Below, piece by piece: positions 11,055-19,474 of a stretch of 20,497 nucleotides of DNA. Under the pieces are notes generated by a model. The model made no database searches, was not told the origin of the DNA, and saw nothing but the letters and a program-made list of their open reading frames with translations. The stretch is taken from NCBI GenBank assembly GCA_024196135.1, contig JAMQCK010000536.1, forward strand, positions 1 to 20,497, in the 5' to 3' direction. How positions within the stretch are numbered: the first letter of the stretch is position 1; every line of letters starts with the position of its first letter. This DNA comes from Pleurotus ostreatus/Saccharomyces cerevisiae fusant (taxonomy: Eukaryota > Opisthokonta). The position numbers and the translations under genes were made by a program.

Positions 11055-13366
11055 CTACTTTTCTTCGTCGTCTTCCTCCTCCGGGACGTCCGCAAACACA
11101 GGCTTGGGCTGGTTGACCGACCAGGCTGGCGGCGAAAACAGGGACAAAGCCGGAGCGGAGTTTGAATTTGGACAGAAAAGGAAGGCGCCACGTCAGTCGG
11201 GGACGCGATCGGCCGGGAATGCGACGCGCACCTGCAGTCCACTTGGGGTCCTTCGCGCCAGCTTCCGCGTACTTGAGGAGTGCTTCGCGAGGCTGAGAAC
11301 GGCGCGAATCAGCATCGCGCTCACGAAAAAGAACGGTGTGCTTACGTCTTCGTCTCGGGTGCTGTCCCGAATGAGGTTCTGGACCACGTGTTGCGTCGCG
11401 CTTGCGCCCACGCGCCCGCCCTTTCCGGGCCCCGTAATGGGGAGCTCAGGACGCCTGCTCTTCCTGGGATCCTGTCTGTCTTTCTCCGCTTTCCTCTTGG
11501 TCCCGCGGATGATCCCATCACCATCGCGGAACATCGGCAACGCATGCGGCGTGAGGATGGTTGGCGCCGTGGCCATGTCGGACATGTCCTCCACCGTCAC
11601 CTTGCGCGGCAGGCCCTTGTTCAACAGCAGCTTCGCGCCATTGAGCGAGGTCGTGGGCGAGTACAGCACCTGTATCTCGCCACTCGATAAGCCAACCAGA
11701 ATCTACGCACCCCTAGGTCAGATAACAATGATTGCAACAGTTTCATCAACGCACCTGGTTGATTTTCGAGTGCCAGACGACCTTGACCGGCGTTGAGTTG
11801 ACTTCAAGCGTCTTGACGACCTCAAGGTTCGCCTTGTTCAAGAACAAAAGTTGGCCTTTGCCGCCTTTCGTCGTGGAGGCTGCGCCCGTCACAACGTACT
11901 TGTCGTCCGGGCTGAAAATCGCGTTCGTTTGAGGGTACAGTGTGGTCACGCCGCTCCTCGTCGCTATGGGCTTCTTGAAATCCCGAGTGTCCCACACTGC
12001 GCATGGTCAGCAGGACGACGATGCGGAAAAGTCGACAGTGCTCACGTTTGACGGTGTCGTCCATTCCGCGAGTCAAGACTGTCCGACCGTCGACGGAGAA
12101 CACCATGGAGCATATTTCAACGCCCTTCGCATGCGCTCCCTCAACCGACAAGTTCGGCCGTACAAAGTTGGAGTTGGCGTTCCATATGTGAATGGCGCCG
12201 TCGTAACATGCTGGGAACACAATATGAGCAACTACGTTCCATCGAATCGAATACAACAGACGCACCTCCGCCAATTTGCTTGCCGTCTGGCGAGTAGCAG
12301 CAAGCAGTCACCTTTGTACGTGCGCCGCGCTCCTTGGACTTGACGACGATAACGGCCTTCTGCTTGCGCTTGTTCTCGGTATCCCATATCCTAGAGAGGT
12401 CCATCAGCCAATGAACCTCAAGCACACTCGTAAAGGGGCTTACCTGATTGTCGAGTCGGCTGAGCTGGTGATGAAGGTATTCGGCTCCTTCGGGTGCCAG
12501 ACGACGTTGTAGATTTCACTGACATGACCACTGTACGATATTAGAAGGACACCGACCAAAGGAGGGAGACAAGGACTCACGATGTGTTCTTCATATCGCG
12601 GATGTAAGGATCCCCCTTGATGAATGCAGCGCTTCAATGCAGGTCAGTACAGCAGCACAACAGAGAAGCAGAACACACACAGCTCCTCGCCCTCCCTGTC
12701 GAAGAGGCGTGCCTGCATCGTTCCCGACGCAACCAAGAAGCGCTGCCCATCGTTGGAATACTTGACGTCGTGGACCTGACATACGGCTTAGCCACATTCC
12801 GCACTGCTCTGCTCTGCAAAAGGACGCACATAATAAGTGCCTGCTGGTTCCCAGCTTTTGAAGGGCTTACAGCGCAAATCCATCCCACCGAAATCCCATA
12901 GCTTGCAGTCGTAGTCGTGCGAACCGGAAAGGACACGGGCGCCAGAGGGATCGAGTGTCAACGCGGAGACGACCTTCGTGTGGTCCTTCAGGATGACTTC
13001 GTGCGTTATGGGGAACTGAGGTGCGTCGTCGTCGTACTCTTCTTCAGGATCATATTCCGGTTCGTCGACTTTTTCCTGGCGATCGTTGTCTGTTGGTGGT
13101 GCGGAGGGTCCAGGGGTGGGAGATGCGCTAGCAGACTGTGGCGCCGCAGAGGGACCTTGAGTGGGTGCGGCAGCCTCTGCGGCCTGCTTCACTGGCTCAG
13201 CCATGACGGTATCATCTCGCTGTTCACTTCGTTAGCGGTTGCGTCAATCGTGACCCGAGGTGCAACGCACCTTATTCTTGTCAAATCTTGAGGGGTCGAG
13301 CTGCTTCTTCTTCGACGCCTTCCCAAAGCCCGAGATACCCATTGCAGCGAAAACATCGTCGGACAT
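11055..13366 (-). CDS. WDR70: WD40-repeat protein, WDR70 orthologue
   Basis: There are eleven exons: 13366-13271, 13219-12830, 12775-12681, 12631-12581, 12530-12444, 12390-12266, 12210-12046, 11996-11755, 11702-11346, 11292-11232, 11125-11055, giving 579 aa. Introns are 49-55 nt, except the last at 106 nt. The N-terminal GISGFGK motif resembles the start of WDR70. It is followed by a Pro/Ala-rich and acidic segment, then a propeller beginning ITHEVILKDHTKVVSALTLD with WD-type repeat ends such as DCKLWDF, IRIWDT, IHIWNA and VKLWDT. A basic region with RGTKRK and a terminal acidic PEEEDDEEK tail follow. In fission yeast and human, WDR70 acts with a CRL4 ubiquitin ligase to promote H2B ubiquitylation and end resection. 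That role is transferred by family. The start at 13366 is chosen for the conserved N-terminus; the second ATG (13204) would lose it. Confidence 0.9.
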
Positions 13367-13804
13367 CGTTGCAGCGCGTCGTCGTGCTCGTTGGCGAAGC
13401 TGGCAACGCCCCCACCGACGTGTTTGACGTAATGAGCCACTTTCCCACGCCTGCTCGCGTGGCGTTCGCCCGCGGCGCGGCGCGTCCGCCAGCTGGCCAG
13501 CGTCTTCTGGACTTCGTTCCCCACATCCACCGCCGTCGACTCGTCCATTAGCCTACGAATAGTGGGGCCGATAAGCACTGCTGCCACCGCGAAACGTGTG
13601 AAAACCTCGTCCAGGCCTCCAGCGCGCATTCACCGCCGCAAACCCCCAGAAGGAGGCACCTGCGTCGTCTTCAGCACGCCATTCATCCCAATCATCCTAA
13701 TTCCGAATACCTATATCAGTTCGCTAGCGCCCGCTGGCAGCTTTGAACTTGTTCCCCCCTCATCCTTTACGAAAAGCGAACGCGTCCCCCTATAAAACGA
13801 CGAA
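13367..13804. promoter_or_regulatory. Divergent promoter region between WDR70 and rhodanese genes
   Basis: These 438 bp hold the start regions of two divergent genes. A TATAAAA lies at 13791-13797 on the plus strand, only 7 nt before the first rhodanese ATG. On the minus strand an open frame starting at 13629 runs across the WDR70 start codon in a different frame. I find no homologous family for it and do not call it a gene. Nothing else is recognised. Confidence 0.4.
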
Positions 13805-14435
13805 ATGCTCCGCAGAGTTGCAGCACGCGCCTCGCGCTTCCGCCCCGCCGTCGCCTCTGCCTCCATGCAGGTCCTCAGGCCTTCGATCGCGCAGGCTCCC
13901 CACAACCTTCGGTCTCCTATAGCAGTCGCGAGATGGAACTCGTCGGCTGCACCTGCGAAAGAAACCGCGGCGCATACCCCCGAAGCGAAGGAAATTTCCT
14001 ACGATGAGCTACTCCCAAAGACGACGAGCCCAAGCTTGGTACGCTGCAACGTTTCTGTCTACCAGACGCGTTTGCTGACCTCAGTGCACCAGGATGCGTA
14101 CCTGATCGACGTTCGCGAACCGAACGAGACTGAGCAGGGCATGATCCCCTCCGCCGTCAACCTCCCTCTCTCTGAGCTCCCCAACTCCCTGCACCTTGGT
14201 TCTACCGACTTCAAGGCCAAGTACGGCTACGAGAAGCCCAGGAAGGACCAGGAGATCACTTTCTACTGCCGCAGCGGCAAGCGTAGCACGACTGCCTGCG
14301 AGATCGCTGCGCAGAACGGTTACAACAAGTGAGTAGAGGTGGTGCTTCTCCCGCTGGTACTTAATTGACCATGCACGTAGCCTGCTCAACTACAAGGGCT
14401 CCTGGCTTGAGTGGGTGTCGAAGCACTCGAACTAG
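13805..14435 (+). CDS. Mitochondrial single-domain rhodanese (sulfurtransferase)
   Basis: There are three exons, 13805-14038, 14093-14328 and 14381-14435, encoding 174 aa. The first ~45 residues are Arg/Ala/Ser-rich with no acidic residues (MLRRVAARASRFRP), a typical mitochondrial presequence. The rhodanese domain starts at about residue 64 (ISYDELL), contains DVREPNE near 83-89, and has the persulfide-forming loop CRSGKRST with the catalytic Cys in FYCRSGKRS. It ends LEWVSKHSN. Single-domain enzymes of this type transfer sulfane sulfur to thiols; the true substrate is unknown. A second in-frame ATG at 13865 would give a shorter but still basic leader. The neighbouring downstream gene is frataxin on the same strand, also mitochondrial. 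Confidence 0.9.
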
Positions 14436-14751
14436 ATTATTGGCTGTAACATATGGATACCTTGGACAATGTAGACACGTCCCGTCCCATGCTGACGACT
14501 TTGCTTGAGACTTGGCCTTGCTACTTCTACTGAGATACGCTACGTATGCGTCGCGTCTGCATTGCCATTCCATGGTCTGGCAGCGTCCGAAGCATCTTCC
14601 CTGTAGGTATCGGATATCGTTGACCAAGAACGCCACATGTCGTCAGTGCAAGCGCCCGTAGCGTGATCGAACCGGCAGGCGACGCGATCGAGTGTACTTG
14701 TCCCCGTCCCTCGCGCACGACGCCGGCGAGCTTCGCCAGACCCCCCCCATC
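14436..14751. other. Intergenic gap between rhodanese and frataxin genes
   Basis: These 316 bp hold the rhodanese 3' UTR and the frataxin promoter. There is no clear TATA box or canonical AATAAA. A C-rich run (CCCCCCCC) lies just before the frataxin start codon. No gene is seen. Confidence 0.4.
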
Positions 14752-15427
14752 ATGAACCGACTGCAACGTCTCTCGCGTCTAACACCCATTCTTGCGAGAC
14801 GTAGCTCCCGCACGGTCCTCACACCTCATCCGACCTGCTATGCCGCACCATGTCGGAAGCGGTGGATGAGCACCCCGCCACCACAAGTGAACGTCAGGTT
14901 CGGTCCCCTGCGTTGCTTATAGGCGGGCTTCTGACGAGTGCATACGCTATAATTTGTGCAGTGAGCTGCCCATCGAGCGCTACCACGCCCTCTCGGATGC
15001 AACCATGGACACCATGCTGGACAACCTTGAGAACCTGCTAGACGACCTCGGGAAGTCGGAATTCGAGGTCGAGTATAGCGTGCGTCTGCTTGCTATTCAC
15101 TGCTACTCTATCTAATGCCTCCAATCAGAGCGGTGTACTGACCCTGATCCTGGGGCAACATGGAACGTATGTCATCAATAAGCAGCCGCCGAATAAGCAG
15201 ATATGGCTGTCTTCCCCCTTCAGGTACGCCCGTATGCCATGCATGTCCTAGTGAAGGTGCTTAAACCTACCATCAGCGGTCCCAAGCGATACGACTACGA
15301 CGCCGAGAAGGACAACTGGTACTATGCGCGCGACGGGCGAGCGTTAGGTGATCTCCTGAACGAGGAGCTGAGCAAAGCACTTGATCAGAAAGTGGACTTG
15401 GGACTGTCGAATGTCTCCTCGTTATGA
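14752..15427 (+). CDS. yfh1: Frataxin, mitochondrial iron-sulfur assembly factor
   Basis: Frataxin activates the cysteine desulfurase-scaffold complex in the mitochondrial matrix for Fe-S cluster synthesis. There are four exons: 14752-14897, 14962-15079, 15129-15223, 15277-15427, giving 169 aa, close to the size of yeast frataxin. The first ~40 residues are an Arg/Ser/Thr-rich presequence. The mature part starts near [12 protein letters not shown], has an acidic first helix ([16 protein letters not shown]), and then the diagnostic sheet: [35 protein letters not shown] and NWYYARDG. It ends with [13 protein letters not shown]. The first donor is GTTCGG, a weaker site, but it is the one that keeps frame and gives VSELPIE. 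Confidence 0.95.
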
Positions 15428-15820
15428 AGCTACGCAATGTGCATGCTCGTTCACTTAGTGATTTCTGCAATCCCCACTCAAATACCTTGAAGTTCGCCGG
15501 ATACTGTTGTTCAAACTTGCTGGAACCGGACATTCCAAACATCATGATCCAGGCTATAAGGTCGGTCGATTATAGATGTCCTGCGACTACAGTATGTCGG
15601 ACACAATGCCAGAAGTGATGCTAGTGCGATGCTTAGATAACAATGCGAGTATAGATGTCCTGCGACTACAGTATGTCGGACACAATGCCAGAAGTGATGC
15701 TAGTGCGATGCTTAGATAACAATGCGAGTATGACCGTGAAGATGAGGTGTTCCACCGAGACCATGTAGGAAAGCATATGTCTGCCGAAGCCAATGCGCCA
15801 CACTACCCCCAGCCCGCCAA
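15428..15820. other. Convergent 3' region containing a tandem duplication
   Basis: These 393 bp separate the frataxin stop codon (+) from the stop codon of the unrecognised minus-strand gene. Most of the stretch is ordinary sequence, but 15571-15731 is a perfect direct duplication described separately. The duplication lies in the 3' UTR of one or both genes. Confidence 0.5.
15571..15731. repeat. Perfect 79-bp tandem duplication
   Basis: The unit 15571-15649 (starting TATAGATGTCCTGCG) is repeated without any mismatch at 15650-15728, and the match runs 3 bases into a third copy (15729-15731). Identity is 100% over 82 aligned bases. Zero divergence in non-coding DNA means a recent event, or an assembly error. 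Each unit carries no ORF of note. Confidence 0.95.
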
Positions 15821-16507
15821 CTACCTCCCCGGGTATTCTTCTGCGCCCGCTTGGCGTCTGCGGGATAGGAAGAGTTCTCCGAGAGCTCTGCAGAGGGCGT
15901 CAGCGACATGTTCTTGGTCATGGACGAACATGACGCACCTGTTTGCCCCTTCGTATCGCTCTTTAACGCGTTGCTCTTCGATCGAGAGCTCGGCTTGCCC
16001 CGCGCCATGTTTATGAGCGGGCTCAATGGTGGCATTAGATTGATATGCACGGGCCCGATGTTCTGGCATCAGCAGGTCGACGCCCTTCCCGGCCGGTATT
16101 GTCGGATGGTGGAGGGCCGGGTGGCTCTGCGACATCTGCTGTTGCTGATGCACGTAAGATGATGTGGCCTGAGATGGTGTGCTCGATGGAGAGAAGAGTA
16201 GCCGATGTCTCTGGAGGGCATGCAGCTCGTACAAGACGCCGTTCGCCGACTTGTACTCGGTGCAATCGACGGTCTGCTGGCCATCTCTAGTATCTTCGTC
16301 ATCCTCCTCATCCCAAGGTTCCTCGCCCATGTCATCGTCCAAGCCGTTGTGTGGAAGGAAGGTCACGGCGCCATTTCTCTGTTGGCCGTCGAGCACCGGC
16401 GGTTGGGTCCGCCGACGCTTCAGATCGCGCGGTGGCGATGGGGGCAGCAGCGGGGCCTCGTGCTGCGCTGGCGGTGGAGGAGATTGGGCACGCCGGCGCT
16501 TCAACAT
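15821..16507 (-). CDS. Hypothetical polar protein, two exons
   Basis: I do not recognise this family. The exons are 16507-15939 and 15887-15821, giving 211 aa. The 51-nt intron has strong GTGCGT and CTGCAG ends; without splicing the frame stays open but inserts 17 residues. The N-terminus carries two basic LKRRR motifs (about 2-6 and 29-33), possible nuclear signals, around a Pro-rich stretch. An acidic block (about 58-75, with EEPWDEEDDED) and a short hydrophobic helix-like part (GVLYELHALQRHRLLF) follow. A Ser/Gln/His-rich linker comes next, and then a C-terminal helix VKERYEGANRALGELFLSRR. The intron sits inside this helix and splicing makes it continuous, which supports a real gene. A nuclear role is a guess from composition. 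It is convergent to frataxin and divergent from the CTR side. Confidence 0.65.
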   Translation of the reverse strand: MLKRRRAQSPPPPAQHEAPLLPPSPPRDLKRRRTQPPVLDGQQRNGAVTFLPHNGLDDDMGEEPWDEEDDEDTRDGQQTVDCTEYKSANGVLYELHALQRHRLLFSPSSTPSQATSSYVHQQQQMSQSHPALHHPTIPAGKGVDLLMPEHRARAYQSNATIEPAHKHGAGQAELSIEEQRVKERYEGANRCVMFVHDQEHVADALCRALGELFLSRRRQAGAEEYPGR

Positions 16508-17576
16508 GACTGGGTCCAGTGCGGCGACGACGAGAGACTGGCTTTGTGACTGACTGGACGACAGCGAGTGGTGGTGAACGACAAGACGAGGCTGGTTATT
16601 GACCGGCTCCGAGGTCCAAGCTCGCGATCATAACGCCCACGCGACGAACATGCTCGTCACGCTGCGCACGCGGCAAGCATGTTTGGCTCTGTATGGCAGC
16701 GGGTTGAGGCAATTGTGCGGGCCTGAGGCGCGGTGAGGCAATTTTGCTTCCCGCCTTCGCCCCAGCCGCCGTTGCTCGCGTAGCGCTCTGGCTTTCGCTG
16801 CCGTCACTCATCCTGGCTTCCTCTTTCTCTCGACTTGTCAGGGTGGAGTGTATCCTCAACATCCCTGACAAGAGCTGAACACTGTCCTCCTCTGGACGAT
16901 CTGCAATGGCAGTTTGCGCACGGCGTCTTTCGTCTGGCGACCTGTCTGCTCCTGCTCGATGAACGACTCTCCTTCATGGACGTCCGCATCTTGATTCGTG
17001 GCCACAAGCCTCTTGCGCGATAAACCCAGCTCATTCTCGCTGACCTACGGTCCCCTCGTCGACCGTGCAATTCTAACAGTTTTATCCGAGCGAAGTGAGG
17101 CAACGACTTTGGAAGACCTCGATCATGTCGCCCAGCTCAAGAGTTCAACGATCCTCAATCCTCAAGCCGATCCTGCCATACTTCACGGCCAAGGTTGAAC
17201 ACGTCGCGCGAGCGCTACCTCAAGCCACCATCCTTCGACGAAGGACGATCAACTTCCAATTGACCTGCTCACGAAGCCGAACACAGGAGAAGGCGGGAGT
17301 GTGTTCCTCATCATGCCTTCTCCCCGACATCGCCATCTGGACACGCCGGCTATCGCTTCGCCGTCGTCAGCAACGAACAAGGGTGTCTGGGGTCCGCCGA
17401 TGACTGTGCCTTGTTGCTGCGTGTTTGTGATCTGTCGCCTCCCGCGACGCGCCGGGCAAAATCTTTTGTCACCTTCCCGATTCTGCCGTTTTTCTCACGC
17501 TCAGTCTGGGCCTCTGTCGATCACTCCGCTCGTCGCTCATCCCGCCAGCCCCCGTCAGCAGCTCGCCTTGCCCACC
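16508..17576. other. 1.07-kb region with out-of-phase ORF fragments, possible unresolved or decayed gene
   Basis: No complete gene could be assembled. On the plus strand, protein-like stretches appear in different frames: 16998-17195 (contains DRAILTVLSERSE), about 17191-17259 (contains RERYLKPPSFDEGR) and about 17247-17415 (contains DLLTKPNTGEGG). On the minus strand, 17040-16860 reads as a polar peptide (contains ESFIEQEQTGRQTKD). No start codon and splice set joins them in one frame. The region also must hold the promoters of the minus-strand gene at 16507 and of CTR at 17577. It could be a missed gene, a pseudogene, or chance openness in GC-rich DNA. Confidence 0.3.
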
Positions 17577-18224
17577 ATGGATATGCCCTCGTCCGACAAT
17601 GGCTCTTCGTCCTCCATGGACATGGATATCCAGATGCTGCCATATCTGCACTTCCAAGGCGGCGATTTCCTGCTCTTCAAGGCGTGGGTTCCCCGGTCGT
17701 CAGGCGCGATTGCTGGCGCTTGCATCGGGCTCGTAGTGTTTGCGATCTTGGAACGGCTTGTAACGGCGTGGAGATCACGACTGGAGGACTCATGGGCTGC
17801 ACGGTGCGTTGAGGCTGTTATGCGTGATGTACGGTGTAGCTGAGATTGAGGCCGCAGAACACATCATCTATTGAACCATATCGCCTCGTCCAGCGAAATA
17901 TCAACGGATGAAGACGAGAAGGGCAAGATGCCGGAGACGTCCACGACCACCACGCCTGCACCATCACCACAACTCATACCCCCATTCATCCTCAGCCATG
18001 ACTTGTCGCGCGGTGCCATGTTCGCTCTGCAAGCGCTTATGAGTTACGTGCTCATGTTGGCAGTCATGTACGTTGTCCGGCCCCTTCTATGGAAGAATTA
18101 AGCCTTACCCTCGTCCAGGACCTTCAACGCCGCCTATCTCATCTCTATCTTGGCTGGTTTGGGAATTGGGGAGGCTATATTCGGGCGATGGAAAGGAGTT
18201 GGCGCGCATGCCTCTGTACATTGA
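17577..18224 (+). CDS. ctr: CTR family high-affinity copper transporter
   Basis: CTR proteins form membrane trimers that import Cu(I). There are three exons, 17577-17803, 17858-18067 and 18119-18224, encoding 180 aa. The short N-terminus is Met-rich (MDM, MDMDIQM), as expected for copper capture, followed by LLFKAWVP. TM1 is about 45-66 (GAIAGACIGLVVFAILE). A ~50-residue polar cytosolic loop follows with an acidic patch and a Thr/Pro run. TM2 is about 125-146 and contains the family selectivity motif MxxxM at 142-146. TM3 (about 149-168) has the GxxxG packing motif at 159-163 and ends EAIFGR. The C-tail (GAHASVH) has two His but no Cys-His motif. The start codon has a strong CACC-ATG-G context. 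The BIM1-like gene follows 363 bp downstream on the same strand. Plasma membrane versus vacuolar location cannot be read from the sequence. Confidence 0.93.
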
Positions 18225-18587
18225 CCTTCTTGCTCTCTTGCTATACTTCTGTACTTGTACGATGTGGATGGAACACTGGACGAAAACATCATTGCTTCAG
18301 AGACGAAATTCAAGTGAAGACTCGCGCTGCGCCGCCATGATGGTCTTGCGAATTACTGCCGTAGATGACTGCCGTGTCTGTTCTTGTCTTCAAAGCAACC
18401 AGGCTGTACTGTCGTCGTCCCACTGTGCCCTGAGGCCTGGCCGCGCCAAGCCCAACCGGAGAGGTTCACTCAAATTCAACAAGCGTAAACCGCCCGAAAA
18501 AAATCTTTGTAACCCGGCAGGTGATCGTATAAAACGCTCCTTCCCCACGTTAGGCTTGGCCTCTCACCCCAACGCGAAGACACCACG
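18225..18587. promoter_or_regulatory. CTR to BIM1-like intergenic region with promoter
   Basis: These 363 bp hold the CTR 3' UTR and the promoter of the BIM1-like gene. A TATAAAA at 18528-18534 lies 53 nt before the start codon. I found no exact TTTGCTC copper-regulator site on either strand by eye. Confidence 0.5.
18528..18534 (+). promoter_or_regulatory. TATA box of the BIM1-like gene
   Basis: TATAAAA lies 53 nt upstream of the ATG, which places initiation roughly 20-30 nt before the start codon. It shows that the copper-protein gene has its own promoter and is not simply read through from CTR. Confidence 0.6.
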
Positions 18588-19474
18588 ATGCGCGCCGCCT
18601 CCCTCTTCACCGTGCTTGGGCTCTCCTCCTTCGCCGCCGCGCACTTCAAGCTGCAGTTCCCGGAGCCGCGCGGGGACTTTAACGAGGACGCGGAGGACAA
18701 GTTCTGCGGTTCGTATGGCTGTTCGCAAGGGTGTTAAGGCGGCGCGCTGAGGACGGGGATTTTTCGCAGATGGCTACATGAACGTTGACGACGATAGGGA
18801 GCGGTACCCTCTGACTGGCGGCTACGTGACCCTTATTGCGGCGCACCCGTCGTGGACGTGTGAGTTAGCCGCTAGCGAGTTTCCCCATTTGCGCGTGCGT
18901 GTATTGACGGGATGGGGTAGTGGGCATTCTGGCGTCTACCGCGGACGACCCGACTTCGTTCGATAACTTTACGACGGAGAGGCCGTTTGCGTCGGCGGAG
19001 GGCCAGGGGACGTACTGCATTCCGTTTGACCTTGACACGAGCAAGTACTCGAATGGACAAAACATCACTATCCAGGTTGGTATTCTTATTCTATCTCTTT
19101 GCCTCGGGGCTGACCGACCTTGTTCTACAGATCCAGTTCAACGGTGGTGATGGCGACCTCTTCCAGGTAAATTCTGTCCGCTACCTACCGGTCGAGTCCA
19201 TGTAGCTCACCTCCTTCGTTAGTGCGCCGACCTCACCCTCGACGAGAACTACAAAATCGACGTGACGTGCTCTAACTCGTCGTCGACTGCCGACAGCGGC
19301 GACGGCGATGAGGACGATGACGACTCAGACTCCGAGGACAACGACGATGATGACAACGACGGCGACGACGGCGACGACGAGGGCACCAACAACAACGGCG
19401 CGGACGCTGCTGCACCCTTCGGCTTTGCTGTCGCGGCTGGCGCGCTCGCTCTCTTGGGAGTATCGACTCTGTAA
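18588..19474 (+). CDS. BIM1/X325 LPMO-like copper protein, GPI-anchored
   Basis: Proteins of this family resemble lytic polysaccharide monooxygenases but bind copper without known polysaccharide cleavage. Cryptococcus Bim1 helps Ctr1 import copper. There are five exons: 18588-18708, 18770-18859, 18921-19075, 19131-19166, 19223-19474, giving 217 aa. A signal peptide (1-18, ending FAAA) is followed directly by His19, which would become the N-terminal copper-brace His. His66 in AAHPSW and Asp85 in FDNF are candidate further ligands. Four Cys (40, 103, 135, 150) can form two disulfides. N-glycosylation sites are at N86, N118 and N152. The domain ends near 150; then comes an Asp-rich stretch (161-188, 20 of 28 residues acidic), and a hydrophobic tail (AGALALLGVSTL) typical of a GPI signal. 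This is the downstream neighbour of CTR. Confidence 0.88.

Noticed and set aside
12634..12936. Open frames across WDR70 introns 2 and 3
   Set aside because: These are read-through frames. The spliced model with GT-AG introns keeps the propeller repeats in register.
16913..16920. TTTGCGCA, a match to the yeast Mac1 copper-regulator site, 657 bp upstream of CTR (another at 20164-20171)
   Set aside because: A degenerate 8-mer is expected about twice in 20 kb by chance, one more copy lies in the MPH1 coding sequence near 3850, and the copies are far from the CTR and BIM1-like starts. It is only worth testing if copper response is shown.
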